In this document: positions 32,491-41,869 of the stretch, piece by piece
Position numbering within the stretch: the stretch's first letter is position 1
Layout: every line of letters starts with the position of its first letter
DNA from: Fibrobacter sp.
GTDB taxonomy: Bacteria > Fibrobacterota > Fibrobacteria > Fibrobacterales > Fibrobacteraceae
Reading direction: 5' to 3'
Assembly: GCA_024398935.1 (NCBI GenBank)
Contig: JAKSIH010000013.1
Location: 1 to 64,000 of the forward strand
Length of the DNA stretch: 64,000 nt
Notes under the pieces: model-generated
The model's input: only the letters and a program-made list of their open reading frames with translations
Database searches by the model: none
What the model was told of the DNA's origin: nothing
Made by a program: the position numbers and the translations under genes

Positions 32491-33182
32491 CCGATGAAAT
32501 AAAGAAGCCAGCCAAAGTTCAGCACCCCATGGCTCCCAAGGGCAAGAAAGCTCGCCCCCCAAAAGAAACCTCCGCCCAGGCGGTGGTCTCCTTCGGGAAC
32601 ATCAACATCACTTCCGCCCAGTTTGTAAAGGCCGCAACAAGCCTGAAGGGGCTTCCGGAAGAGCGCCTTCCCATGGTCGCCTTCCTTGGCCGTTCCAACG
32701 TAGGCAAGTCCTCCCTGATGAATGCCCTCATGGGAAAAAAGGACCTGGTGAAAGTCAGTTCCACCCCGGGCAAGACCCGCGAAATCAACTTTTTCAAGGT
32801 GAACAAGACCTTCTATCTGGTGGACCTTCCGGGTGTAGGATTTGCTAAGGTAAATAACGCCAAGCGAGACCAGATGTCCGAATTCATCCGTGAGTTCGTA
32901 GAGAAATGCAAGGACCTGAAGGGACTTGTCTATTTGGTGGATATCCGCCACGGCGGTCACGATATCGACATGGAAACGGTGGAAAGCATCCGCGCCACCG
33001 GATGCCCGGTTTTGATCGTGGGAAGCAAGCGGGACAAGGTTAATCAGTCCGAATTGGCACAGGGTTTAAGAAAAATCCGCGAAAATTTCGATTTAGACGC
33101 CAATCCTCTCTGTGTCAGCTCCCTGAAAAAATTTGGACTTGACTATCTTTGGGAACGTATCCTAGAAGCACTGAAATCGTAA
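32487..33182 (+). CDS. engB: Ribosome biogenesis GTPase EngB/YsxC
   Basis: The protein has 231 residues. The G motifs are G1 GRSNVGKSS, G2 STPGKTREINFF, G3 DLPGVGFAK, G4 GSKRDK and G5 SSLKKFG. G4 reads SKRD rather than the usual TKAD. A basic, proline-rich extension of about 30 residues precedes the domain. EngB acts in large-subunit assembly. It overlaps recR by four bases and mlaE by one. Confidence 0.92.
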   Translation: MTDEIKKPAKVQHPMAPKGKKARPPKETSAQAVVSFGNINITSAQFVKAATSLKGLPEERLPMVAFLGRSNVGKSSLMNALMGKKDLVKVSSTPGKTREINFFKVNKTFYLVDLPGVGFAKVNNAKRDQMSEFIREFVEKCKDLKGLVYLVDIRHGGHDIDMETVESIRATGCPVLIVGSKRDKVNQSELAQGLRKIRENFDLDANPLCVSSLKKFGLDYLWERILEALKS

Positions 33183-34060
33183 TGCCGACAAACAAGCAAG
33201 TAAAAGGTCAAAATCTAAGCCTACCGGGAAAGCTCTTCCACAGTCTGGGCCTAGCGATCCTGAAGCGTCCCATGGGACAGCTTCTAGCTCTGTTCTTCAG
33301 AGCGATTGCCAGCTTGTTTTCCAAGAACCGCAGTTTCAAGACGGACTCCAAGAACATCATCATGCAGACGTTCTTCACCGGCGTGGAAATCTTCCCGGTA
33401 CTGTTTGTCGTCGCCACCTTGTTTGGCACCGTAGCAATTATCGAAGTGGTGACCATGATGGGCAAGATGGGTTTTGGTAACAATATCGGAGACCTCATCG
33501 TCATCGTCATTATCAGAGAGCTTGGTCCCATCCTAACGGCATTCCTTATTGCAGGTCGAAGCGGCTCTTCCCTTACCACCTACATCGGAACCATGGTCAT
33601 CAATTCCGAAGTGGATGCTCTCGCCACCATGGGCGTAGACCCCATCCGATTCCTGGTAATGCCAGGCCTCATCGGCGGATGCATCGCCATGTTCTTCATG
33701 AACATTATCTTCAGCACCTGCGCCATCGTATTCGGATTCCTTGTAACAAAGGGAGCCATCTTCGTTACCGGCAACATGCTGAACATCCAGCTTACATGGG
33801 ACTTCCTGGCAACGGAAATCATCGGAGCCATTACCCTAACCGATTTCATCTTCATTATCATCAAGCCCATTGTTTTCGGGATGATCATTACGACCAACGC
33901 CTGCTATCAGGCTCTGAATATCCAGAAAGACGTTCGCCAGGTTCCCAAGGCAACATCCCGTTCCGTAATCAAGTCCTTCCTGTATGTTGTGATCGCCGAC
34001 GTGATTCTTTCCATATTCTACTTTGTTGACTACATGAACAGCATCAACTCCCTGATCTAA
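33182..34060 (+). CDS. mlaE: MlaE family lipid ABC transporter permease
   Basis: The start is set at MPTNKQVKGQNLSL, giving 292 residues; its A overlaps the engB stop. MlaE-family permeases move phospholipids between the membranes. Motifs: GMGFGNNIGDLIVIVIIRELGPILTAFLIAGRSGSSLTTYIGTM and VNSEVDALATMGVDPIRFLVMPGL-like sequence, with five to six membrane helices. It is coupled by one base to the ATPase gene. No MlaD-type MCE protein follows. Confidence 0.9.
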   Translation: MPTNKQVKGQNLSLPGKLFHSLGLAILKRPMGQLLALFFRAIASLFSKNRSFKTDSKNIIMQTFFTGVEIFPVLFVVATLFGTVAIIEVVTMMGKMGFGNNIGDLIVIVIIRELGPILTAFLIAGRSGSSLTTYIGTMVINSEVDALATMGVDPIRFLVMPGLIGGCIAMFFMNIIFSTCAIVFGFLVTKGAIFVTGNMLNIQLTWDFLATEIIGAITLTDFIFIIIKPIVFGMIITTNACYQALNIQKDVRQVPKATSRSVIKSFLYVVIADVILSIFYFVDYMNSINSLI

Positions 34061-34884
34061 TGTTAGACGAAGCCCTGAGACTCGAAGACATCCACCTTTC
34101 CTATAAGGACCTGGCAGGAACCATGTTCTCCAGGCCTCGGGCCCTTGATTTCTTCAGCAAGGATGATGACGACCCCCAAAACGAACTGGTCAGCGGGGCA
34201 AACTTGATCGTCAAAAAGGGCGAAACGCTCTGCATTGGCGGAGGTTCCGGTCAAGGTAAGAGTACGCTGCTCCGTATTATGGCGGGACTTGTACGCCCTT
34301 CCAAGGGAAGCATCTACTACTTCGGGGAATACATTCCGCCCGAACGCCTTACCGCCCTGGAAGTCGCGAAACGTCAAGTAGGTCTCGTGTTCCAGAACGG
34401 GGCACTCATTTCCAATATGCGTGTCCGCGACAACATCGCCCTTCCCCTGCGCTATCACAAGATGGGAAGCCCGGCTGAAATCGAGGAAAAGATCAACATG
34501 GCCATGGACCTGATGCGCGTCCGTGACGAGGCGGGACTGTTCCCCCACCAGCTGAGTGCCGGTATGCAGAAGCGTGTGGCAATCGCCCGTTCCTGGGCAA
34601 TGGACCCGAAGCTCCTGCTCATGGACGAACCCACTGCAGGTCTGGACAACTATAACCGACGCAACCTGCTTCCGCTGATCGACAACATGCGAATGCTGTT
34701 CAAGACCACCATCATCATCGTGACCCACGACCTCATGATGGCCAAGGAACTGAACTGCAATCTTTGCTTCCTGCACCACAAGACGCTGACCGAGCCCAGA
34801 AGTTTCAACTACTGGCTCAATTCCGATACGGAAATCTCCCGAGACCTGTTCCGCGACCTCCGCTCTCAAAAAAACAACATGTAA
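34060..34884 (+). CDS. mlaF: MlaF family ABC transporter ATPase
   Basis: The protein has 274 residues. Walker A is CIGGGSGQGKSTLLRI, the Q-loop VFQNGALISNM, the signature LSAGMQKRVAIARSW and Walker B LLLMDEPTAGLD, followed by VTHD. A 25-residue insertion between strands near the N-terminus (FSRPRALDFFSKDDDDPQNE) is unusual for MlaF. It works with the preceding permease on phospholipid transport. Confidence 0.9.
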   Translation: MLDEALRLEDIHLSYKDLAGTMFSRPRALDFFSKDDDDPQNELVSGANLIVKKGETLCIGGGSGQGKSTLLRIMAGLVRPSKGSIYYFGEYIPPERLTALEVAKRQVGLVFQNGALISNMRVRDNIALPLRYHKMGSPAEIEEKINMAMDLMRVRDEAGLFPHQLSAGMQKRVAIARSWAMDPKLLLMDEPTAGLDNYNRRNLLPLIDNMRMLFKTTIIIVTHDLMMAKELNCNLCFLHHKTLTEPRSFNYWLNSDTEISRDLFRDLRSQKNNM

Positions 34885-34886
34885 CT

Positions 34887-35025
34887 CTTCACCCATCATT
34901 CTTCATCCTTCATTATTAACTGTTCACTATTCACTGTTCTCTGGATTCTTCCCCTTACAGGGTCAGAATGACGCCAGAAAAAACCACCAATTTTTCATCC
35001 TTCATCTTTCATTATTCATTGTTAA
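34887..35025. repeat. Dispersed repeats upstream of pyrC
   Basis: CATCATTCTTCATCCTTCAT and GTTCACTATTCACTGTTC-like strings flank TTCCCCTTACAGGGTCAGAA. The same set, in reverse complement and order, lies at 54720-54876. It leaves pyrC without a visible ribosome binding site. Confidence 0.6.
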
Positions 35026-35027
35026 TT

Positions 35028-36029
35028 ATGCACCTCCCCCTACCCGATGATTTTCATGCCCACCTGCGTCAGGGCGACCTGATGACTGGTTATGTTCGCG
35101 ATTTGGTTTCCCAGTTTGGTCGCGCCATCATTATGCCCAACACGGTTCCTGCCATGACATCTGCTGCGGCTATCGCCGAATATAAAGCGCAGATCATGAC
35201 AGCAGCAAAGGACACGCGTCCCGACTTTGAACCTCTCATGACCTTCAAGCTGAACCCGAACTATACCGAGCAGGACCTGAAGGACATGATGGCAGTTGGC
35301 GTCGTGGCAGGCAAGTACTACCCCGCAGGCGTCACCACCAACAGTGCCGACGGCATCAGCGATTTCGAGGCTGTGTTTCCGGTTGTCGCCTTGATGGAAA
35401 AGCTTGGCCTCGTGCTCTGCGTCCACGGTGAAGAACCGGGTGAATTCTGCCTGGACCGCGAACCCGCCTTTATCAAGCGCGTAGAGATTCTTGCGGAAAA
35501 GTTCCCCAAGCTAAAGATTGTATTCGAGCATCTTTCCAGCGCAAAGGCTGTGGAGGCAGTCAAGCGCCTGCCCGCAAATGTGGCAGCCACCTTTACGGTT
35601 CACCACCTGATGATGACGCTGGATGACGTCATCGGGGACGCCCTCAGGCCGCACCATTTCTGCAAGCCGCTCCCGAAGCGGCCTGAAGACCGTGCCACAA
35701 TCCGCGAAGCCGCCTTCAGCGGCAACCCCAAGTTTTTCCTCGGCACGGACTCTGCCCCGCACCAGCAGGGCAAAAAGGAATGTCCCTGCGGGGCAGCAGG
35801 CGTCTACAGCGCACCCGTCGCCCTCCCGCTTCTCGTACAGGAATTCGAGAATGCAGGTGTCCTGGATAAGCTTCCCAACTTTATAGCAGGCTTCGGCGCA
35901 GACTTTTACGGGCTTCCCCGCACTACAAAGCAAATCGAAGTGGTGAAGGAAGACTGGACCGTTCCCGCCATCATTAACGGTGTGGTTCCTCTGGCAGCAG
36001 ACCAGACTCTAAGCTGGAAAATCAAGTAA
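35028..36029 (+). CDS. pyrC: Dihydroorotase, class II
   Basis: Dihydroorotase closes carbamoyl-aspartate to dihydroorotate in pyrimidine synthesis. The start is set at MHLPLPDDFHAHLRQGDLM, giving 333 residues, close to the PyrC class II length. The zinc ligands are in DDFHAHLR, the carbamylated-lysine region in AGKYYPAGVTTNS, histidines in CVHGEEPG and FEHLSSAKA, and the aspartate in LGTDSAPHQQGKK. No ribosome binding site is visible. A strong terminator follows. Confidence 0.92.
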   Translation: MHLPLPDDFHAHLRQGDLMTGYVRDLVSQFGRAIIMPNTVPAMTSAAAIAEYKAQIMTAAKDTRPDFEPLMTFKLNPNYTEQDLKDMMAVGVVAGKYYPAGVTTNSADGISDFEAVFPVVALMEKLGLVLCVHGEEPGEFCLDREPAFIKRVEILAEKFPKLKIVFEHLSSAKAVEAVKRLPANVAATFTVHHLMMTLDDVIGDALRPHHFCKPLPKRPEDRATIREAAFSGNPKFFLGTDSAPHQQGKKECPCGAAGVYSAPVALPLLVQEFENAGVLDKLPNFIAGFGADFYGLPRTTKQIEVVKEDWTVPAIINGVVPLAADQTLSWKIK

Positions 36030-36040
36030 AATTCAAAAAC

Positions 36041-36084
36041 AGGGTACTAAACTGAGAAAAGCATCGGGTTTAGTACCCTTTTTA
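36041..36084 (+). terminator. Rho-independent terminator
   Basis: A 12-bp perfect stem, AGGGTACTAAAC / GTTTAGTACCCT, is followed by TTTTT. The next 200 bases to 36293 hold nothing recognisable. Confidence 0.88.
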
Positions 36085-36293
36085 TTACTTTATAGACAAT
36101 AAAGTTCCTTAAGTTCATCGTCTCTAGGTTACTAACACCCAAAGAAAACAGCCTTTTAGTAACCTTATCCTACAACGTGCCATTTTTCGCGGTATATTTT
36201 TCCGAAACACCGCCTTTCATAATATTTTTCCCTTTACTTGCGGTGTTCTCCCGCGATTTATTTATATAGATTACTGGAGAACCTGGATGTAAC

Positions 36294-37043
36294 ATGATTC
36301 GATTTTTCTTTGCAATTCTTTACTACATCATTGTCTTTGCGGGAATGTGTACCATCGGCATGGTGTACATCGTCTATAAAGGTTTTATCCGTAAGCAATG
36401 GAACGAGGTGACCTGGATTTGCATTTTCCACCTTTCCATCGTGCACAAGCTTTTCGGCATCAGGCTCAAGGTCGAGGGCAAGGAGAACATTCCCGCCCAG
36501 AAAGGTTATGTGATGGTGGCGAACCACACCAGCTTCATGGATATCTGCGTCCTCTGGCTGTCTGTAGCGACGACGGTCTTTGTGGCAAAGGCCTCCCTCT
36601 GGAAGGCGCCCGTCTTTGGCTGGGTCCTGAACGCCATCGGCTGCATTCCCGTCCATAAGGATCCTCGCAAGAACGCGGGCATGGGGAAGCTGGTAAAAAA
36701 GCGTTTCGAGAAAGGTTATAACCTGGCGGTTTTCCCCGAGGGGCACCGCAGCGCCGACGGACACATGCTTAAATTCCAAAATGGTATATTCCGAATGGCG
36801 AAAGAACACCATTTTCCGATTTTACCGATTACATTAATAGGCGTTAACGAACGACTGCCCAAAACCAAGTGGGCCATCTACCCCGGCGAGATCAAGGTAG
36901 TCATTCATCCCCTCATAAAACCTGAGGACTATGCCGATAAACCCATGGCGGACCTCAGGGACGAGGTACACGATTTGATTGAATCCGCCCTGCCATACAA
37001 GAAGGCGGAAGCCGCAGCAGACGCTGCACATAAGGAGGCTTAA
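36294..37043 (+). CDS. plsC: 1-acyl-sn-glycerol-3-phosphate acyltransferase
   Basis: PlsC acylates lysophosphatidic acid. The protein has 249 residues. An N-terminal membrane helix is followed by the HX4D motif in VANHTSFMDI (about residue 77), a substrate motif near CIPVHKD, and FPEGHRSADG (about 143). The C-terminus is a basic, alanine-rich helix. It is followed after one base by rnr, whose ribosome binding site lies in the plsC end. Confidence 0.9.
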   Translation: MIRFFFAILYYIIVFAGMCTIGMVYIVYKGFIRKQWNEVTWICIFHLSIVHKLFGIRLKVEGKENIPAQKGYVMVANHTSFMDICVLWLSVATTVFVAKASLWKAPVFGWVLNAIGCIPVHKDPRKNAGMGKLVKKRFEKGYNLAVFPEGHRSADGHMLKFQNGIFRMAKEHHFPILPITLIGVNERLPKTKWAIYPGEIKVVIHPLIKPEDYADKPMADLRDEVHDLIESALPYKKAEAAADAAHKEA

Positions 37044-37044
37044 A

Positions 37045-39483
37045 ATGGCACAGCAATTACCTACTGAAGAACAGATTGTAGCACTTCTGCGCGAAGAACC
37101 CCTGGTGGGCAGCAGAATCCGCGCCGCCTTCGGCCTTCCCAAGAAACAGAAAATGGCATTCAAGCAGCTGCTTGCCGACATGGTGGAGCAGGGTATCTTG
37201 AAGCGCAACAGCCATAAGGAATACCAGATTGGCGACGGCGAACCTCTGGAAGAAAAACGCGAAAAGCGCCTGAAAAAGGTTGCCGAAGCAAGCGATGGCG
37301 ACAACCGCCGTCCCGGAGCCCGCAGCCGCCGCCAGACCGAAGACAAGAGCACCCGCGTCCGTCGCGGCGTTCTCCACCAGGTTGGTGAAGAAGACTGGGT
37401 CGTCACTGAACTGGAAACCGAGAAGGAATACGAGATGTGCCACCGCCGTCAGGCTCCTGGCAAGGAAGGCGAGACCATCAGTTTCACCCTCTATCCGCAC
37501 CCACGCCTCAAACACAGCTACTTGGCCAAGGTAGATCACTCCGCCGATCTTATTTCCATGACCTGGAAGGAAATCACCCAGAAATTCATGGAGGAATCCA
37601 ACCTGCCCAAGGGTTTCAGCAAGGAAATCCAGGACTACGTCAAGGGTCTCAAGGCGCCCACCGCCAAGGATTTCAAAGGACGCGTGGATTACCGCAGGAC
37701 AAATATTCTCTGCATCGACCCGGAAGGCGCCATGGACCATGACGACGCCATTTCCATCGAGCCCACCTCAACAGGCTACAAGCTGGGCGTACACATTGCA
37801 GACGTAAGCTACTATGTACCCGAAGGTAGCGCCCTGGACGAAGAAGCCCTGGAACGCAGCTACACCCAGTACCTGCCCTGGACTGCCGTGCCCATGATCC
37901 CGGATGAACTTTCCAGCGATATCTGCTCCTTGCACGAGGATGTGGACCGTTGCGCCCACACCTGCATGATCGAGCTGGACAAGGACGCCAACGTTCTTAG
38001 CTGGGATTTCCATCGCAGTATCGTCCGCATTACACGCTCCCTCACCTACCAGCAGGCAAAGGCCCTCTGGGAACAGGGAGATGCAGAAATGAAGGTCCTC
38101 GCGGAGGTTACCGCAAAACTGAAGGCCAATCGTACCAAGGACGGTCTGCTAGAATTCAAGAGCACCGAAATGGGATGCCACTTCAACGAAGCGGGCGAAC
38201 CTACCGACATTTACCCACGCACTACAGACATCTCCAACTCCTGGGTTGAAGAATGTATGTTGATTGCCAACAACTGCTGCGCCAAGGAACTGAAGAAGCG
38301 CGGTCTCCAGGGTATCTACCGTATTCACGAAGCTCCGGATACCAAGGACATCATGGAACTGTACTACATGTACCCCAACCTGTTCCAGGGTTCTCCTGTG
38401 ATGCTTCGCGATCTGGGCAAGCCCCGCAGTGGCGATACCAACTTGAACCCCACCGCATTCAAGCTTTACGAACACTTGGTGAAGAAGGCCGGCGACGACG
38501 AAACCCTCACAAACCGAATCCTTCGCTCCATGCAGAAGGCCCACTACGACTCCAACAGTTTTGGGCACTTCGCCTTGAACTGGCAGGACTATAGCCACTT
38601 CACTTCTCCCATCCGCCGTTATGCGGACCTGTGGTGCCATCGTGAACTGGCTCGCAAGGGCAAGGAAATTTCTGCGGAACGCAAGGAAAGCGTCATCGAT
38701 GTTTGCGACCTGATTTCCGCCAACGAAATCAAGAACATGAAGGTGGAACGCCAGGCCATCAAGGTCTGCTCCACATGGCTCTTGAAGGATCGTATCGGCG
38801 ATAACTTCGAGGCCACCGTCAACGGTATCGAGGAATGGGGCATCTACCTTTCTATTAACGATCCTATTGCAGAAGGCCTGTGCCGCTACCGCGATATCGC
38901 AGGCGACGACTTCTATGTATTCAATGCCGACCAGGGCCTTGCCTTCGGTAAGCGCAGTGGACGCACCTTCCGTCGTGGCGACAAGGTGATGGCCCAGCTG
39001 TTGCGTGTTGACCCGCTCCGCGGCCAGGTGGACTTCTCCATCATCGAAAAGCTTTCTCCCGAGCCCAAGAAGAGCCGCCGTACCCGTCGCGACGTAGACG
39101 AAGACGCCCGCAACTTCAACGAGCGCATGGACCGTGCGGAAGCCGCCGAAGCCATGGGTTACCTGAGTCAGCCCGATGATGACCGCGACTTTGACGACGG
39201 ACCGGAATTCATTTCTGCAGGCGCCCGCAAGCGCGGTGCAGGCCGAGGCCGCCAGGGCCGCCGCGGTTCCGACATGGACGCACCCAGTTTCGAACGCACC
39301 GGTCGTGACGCACGCGGTAAAGCAGCTCGCAGCTCTCGCGGAGGCCGCGATTCCCGAGATGAAGAATCCCGCGGTTCGCGTGGTTCCCGAGGCAGCAAGG
39401 CCGGCAAGTCATCCGGCGCAAAGGCCTTCGGTGAAAAACTTGCAAAGGGTCGCGGTGGCCGGGGACGCTCCGGACGCAAATAA
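37045..39483 (+). CDS. rnr: Ribonuclease R
   Basis: RNase R is a processive 3'-5' exoribonuclease that degrades structured RNA. The start is set at MAQQLPTEEQIVALL, with AAGGAGG seven bases upstream, giving 812 residues. The order is a winged helix (about 1-70), a basic linker, cold-shock domains, and the RNB catalytic domain with DPEGAMDHDDAISIE (about 232). HFTSPIRRYADLWCHREL follows near 525, then an S1 domain (about 595-675) and a 130-residue tail very rich in R, G and S. The tail resembles RNA-binding or helicase-docking extensions. Confidence 0.93.
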   Translation: MAQQLPTEEQIVALLREEPLVGSRIRAAFGLPKKQKMAFKQLLADMVEQGILKRNSHKEYQIGDGEPLEEKREKRLKKVAEASDGDNRRPGARSRRQTEDKSTRVRRGVLHQVGEEDWVVTELETEKEYEMCHRRQAPGKEGETISFTLYPHPRLKHSYLAKVDHSADLISMTWKEITQKFMEESNLPKGFSKEIQDYVKGLKAPTAKDFKGRVDYRRTNILCIDPEGAMDHDDAISIEPTSTGYKLGVHIADVSYYVPEGSALDEEALERSYTQYLPWTAVPMIPDELSSDICSLHEDVDRCAHTCMIELDKDANVLSWDFHRSIVRITRSLTYQQAKALWEQGDAEMKVLAEVTAKLKANRTKDGLLEFKSTEMGCHFNEAGEPTDIYPRTTDISNSWVEECMLIANNCCAKELKKRGLQGIYRIHEAPDTKDIMELYYMYPNLFQGSPVMLRDLGKPRSGDTNLNPTAFKLYEHLVKKAGDDETLTNRILRSMQKAHYDSNSFGHFALNWQDYSHFTSPIRRYADLWCHRELARKGKEISAERKESVIDVCDLISANEIKNMKVERQAIKVCSTWLLKDRIGDNFEATVNGIEEWGIYLSINDPIAEGLCRYRDIAGDDFYVFNADQGLAFGKRSGRTFRRGDKVMAQLLRVDPLRGQVDFSIIEKLSPEPKKSRRTRRDVDEDARNFNERMDRAEAAEAMGYLSQPDDDRDFDDGPEFISAGARKRGAGRGRQGRRGSDMDAPSFERTGRDARGKAARSSRGGRDSRDEESRGSRGSRGSKAGKSSGAKAFGEKLAKGRGGRGRSGRK

Positions 39484-39506
39484 TGGTTCGACAGGCTCAC
39501 CATCCT
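39484..39506. repeat. Short dispersed repeat
   Basis: TGGTTCGACAGGCTCACCAT directly follows the rnr stop. It is a member of the family also seen at 4895-4940. Confidence 0.55.
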
Positions 39507-39507
39507 T

Positions 39508-40425
39508 ATGCCTAATACATCGAAGCTGATTCTTTACGCAAGCTATCAAGTCGGGGAAAACCTCCCCGGCTATGTCCGCTTTGCGTTAAGGCATCTGGCA
39601 GAGACCGGCTTTCATGTGGTATTGCTGACCAACAAGCGAAAGCTCTCCAGGGAGACTCTTGACTTTCTGAAAAAGCAGGAGATAGAACTGTTCCTTACGG
39701 AAAATCACGGCTTTGATTTCGGGATGTGGCGGCGCTATCTCAAGACCTGTACAGAAGGCGGTCTCCAGAGCCTTGACCGTCTTTTGCTCGTCAACGATTC
39801 CATCGTTTATTACAAGAACTGCTTTAGGGAATTTATAAGACGGGCCGAAACCAGCAGCGCCGATGTCATTTCCCTTACGGAGAACAACGAAGTCAGGCGC
39901 CACCTGCAAAGCTTCTTCCTGTACCTCAAGCAGCCTGCACTGGGAGCGTTCTACCTTCACCTGATGGAAACGCCTGAACAGACCAATTTCTATGACGTGG
40001 TTCACAAGCTGGAAATCGGGTTGTCCGCAACCTTCCAGGAAGCAGACCTCCAGATGGAAGCGCTGTTCCATACAAGACGCGCGGCCCTGTTCGCCTATCC
40101 CGAATTAATCGAGCAGGGCGCAGGCTTCATCAAGCGTAAGCTCTTGCAGCGGCGCTTTAACTTCAGGGAAAAGGTTTTCTTCATCCGGCATAAGGGCTAC
40201 AACGCCCTGAACGCAAATTACATCAGGATGATCAGGAATGCAGGCATCGCCGAGGACTTCAAGGAAGAATGGCTCCCCAGGCCTGCCGAAGGCGCCCTCA
40301 GGCATATGGCCGACATCCTTTGGGAAAGGCCTTTCCAGATAGTGGGCTGGCCCATCCTTCGGACAGCCATCAAGGCAAAGTACAAGATTCTAGGCAGAAA
40401 GCTGGAAGGCGAAGAATTCAAATAA
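39508..40425 (+). CDS. Rhamnan synthesis F (RgpF)-like glycosyltransferase
   Basis: The protein has 305 residues. The RgpF-type motifs are visible: YASYQVGENLPGYVRFALRHLAETGFHVVLLTN, ENHGFDFGMWRRYL (about residue 66), LDRLLLVNDSIVYY and HLQSFFLYL. Family members add or modify sugars in cell-surface polysaccharides. No other glycosyltransferase is adjacent, so the polysaccharide is unknown. A hairpin terminator follows. Confidence 0.78.
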   Translation: MPNTSKLILYASYQVGENLPGYVRFALRHLAETGFHVVLLTNKRKLSRETLDFLKKQEIELFLTENHGFDFGMWRRYLKTCTEGGLQSLDRLLLVNDSIVYYKNCFREFIRRAETSSADVISLTENNEVRRHLQSFFLYLKQPALGAFYLHLMETPEQTNFYDVVHKLEIGLSATFQEADLQMEALFHTRRAALFAYPELIEQGAGFIKRKLLQRRFNFREKVFFIRHKGYNALNANYIRMIRNAGIAEDFKEEWLPRPAEGALRHMADILWERPFQIVGWPILRTAIKAKYKILGRKLEGEEFK

Positions 40426-40429
40426 GAGG

Positions 40430-40455
40430 ACGCGGTTCAAAACCGCGTTTTTTTT
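40430..40455 (+). terminator. Rho-independent terminator
   Basis: The stem ACGCGGTT / AACCGCGT has a three-base loop and is followed by a run of T. Confidence 0.85.
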
Positions 40456-40594
40456 GTGGTGAGATTTCCTAAGCACGGGAAATAATCAAATGTATTTTCA
40501 TCCATAAAAGGCAGACAAGTTTTCTTGACCTCCGTAGTTTATGTTATTTTTGTTACAACATTTTAACCCCATTCAATCAGAAGGAGAAATGGAC

Positions 40595-41698
40595 ATGAAA
40601 AAACGTTTTTGTCTAGCACTCGGCCTGGCACTGTGCCTTGCCGCCTGCGATAGCAAGGAAGAACCGGCAGCGAAAACTGCACCTGCGGCAGAAACAGCAA
40701 AGGAAGCACCTGCCGCAAAAACCGCAAAGGCCACACCGACAAATGACTTAGACAAGCTTCTCGAAGGGGTTGAGCTCACCCCGAAGGGTCTGAAGACCTT
40801 GTACACCGGGAAGTCTACTGCAGAAAAGAGCCAGATCGACATGACCCTCCTGACTCACGAATCCCCCGTAGTACGAGCTTATGTCTATAACAGTGTTACA
40901 AGAAACTACGACAAGGGTGATGCGGAATTGGATAAACTCGTTAAACAGCTCCAAGGCGAAAAGGATCCAACAGTTCTGGCAGCAGGTATCAAGTCACTGA
41001 TGAACAACCTGGGAAGAAGCAGCGACCTTTATAACCTCGTGTTTGCAGCCATCAAGCATGAAAATGTAGAAGTCCGCAAAAGCGTCGCTATTGTCCTCTC
41101 CAATTCAAACAACAAGAATGTGGCCGGCGTTTACGACGAAGCGCTCAAGATGATGTTCAACGATAGCGACAAAAAAGTTCGTGGAACCATTTGCAGAAGC
41201 CTCCCCGATTTCGGCAATGAATCCATTATCCCAGAGATCGCCAAAATTATTTATAGCGAAGAAGAAAAAGATGTTGCAATTATTGGAGACTGCCTCGAAG
41301 GCTTGATTAGAATGTGGTATTTCTCGCCGTTTTTCGATCAACATAGCGAAGCCGCCTACAAGGAGACTCTTAAATATTTCAACAAAAAGCCTCGCGGAAA
41401 GAACAATCCGCCCTGGAACGGCCTCTCCAGGTTGTTAAAAGGATACGAAAATGCTTCTGCAGAATGGAAGGAAGCGTCTTCTTACCTGAAGCCAGAAGAA
41501 ATCGTCGCCGCCATGGTAGACATTATCAAGGACCCTGGCGCAGATAAGATCACACGCGAATACGCAATTAAAGTTATACCCAACTTCGGCACCAAAAAGG
41601 ATCTTGAAAAGCTGGACGCAGCCCTTACAGACACCGCCGATCGCAATGCACAAAGCATCAAGAAGAAGATTGCCGAAGCTATCGAAACGATGCAGTAA
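40595..41698 (+). CDS. HEAT-repeat lipoprotein
   Basis: The start is set at MKKRFCLALGLALCLAACDS, with AAGGAG eight bases upstream; the ATG six bases earlier is too close. This gives 367 residues. The lipobox is CLAACD, followed by an A/K/T/P-rich linker. The body consists of helical HEAT-like repeats (SPVVRAYVYNSVTRNYDKG, NVEVRKSVAIVLSNSNNK, DKKVRGTICRSLPDFGNES). Such repeats usually bind proteins. The partner is unknown. It is transcribed alone between terminators. Confidence 0.8.
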   Translation: MKKRFCLALGLALCLAACDSKEEPAAKTAPAAETAKEAPAAKTAKATPTNDLDKLLEGVELTPKGLKTLYTGKSTAEKSQIDMTLLTHESPVVRAYVYNSVTRNYDKGDAELDKLVKQLQGEKDPTVLAAGIKSLMNNLGRSSDLYNLVFAAIKHENVEVRKSVAIVLSNSNNKNVAGVYDEALKMMFNDSDKKVRGTICRSLPDFGNESIIPEIAKIIYSEEEKDVAIIGDCLEGLIRMWYFSPFFDQHSEAAYKETLKYFNKKPRGKNNPPWNGLSRLLKGYENASAEWKEASSYLKPEEIVAAMVDIIKDPGADKITREYAIKVIPNFGTKKDLEKLDAALTDTADRNAQSIKKKIAEAIETMQ

Positions 41699-41734
41699 TT
41701 AATATTACCTAGGTAAATTCTAAGTTCTTATGCC

Positions 41735-41765
41735 AAGGCGCAACTCAATGAGTCGCGCCTTTTCT
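41735..41765 (+). terminator. Rho-independent terminator
   Basis: The stem AAGGCGC / GCGCCTT with inner ACTC/GAGT pairs is followed by TTT. Confidence 0.7.
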
Positions 41766-41810
41766 TACGTTTCAAAAAGCAATCCAACCACAAGTGATTT
41801 TGGTTATACA

Positions 41811-41846
41811 AAAACTCCCGAGGATTCCTCGGGAGTAAATTTTTTC
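41811..41846 (-). terminator. Terminator of the yidC operon
   Basis: The 10-bp stem ACTCCCGAGG / CCTCGGGAGT has a three-base loop and A/T tracts on both sides, after the stop of yidC. Confidence 0.85.
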
Positions 41847-41869
41847 GGAAGATTCTAACAACTAATCAG

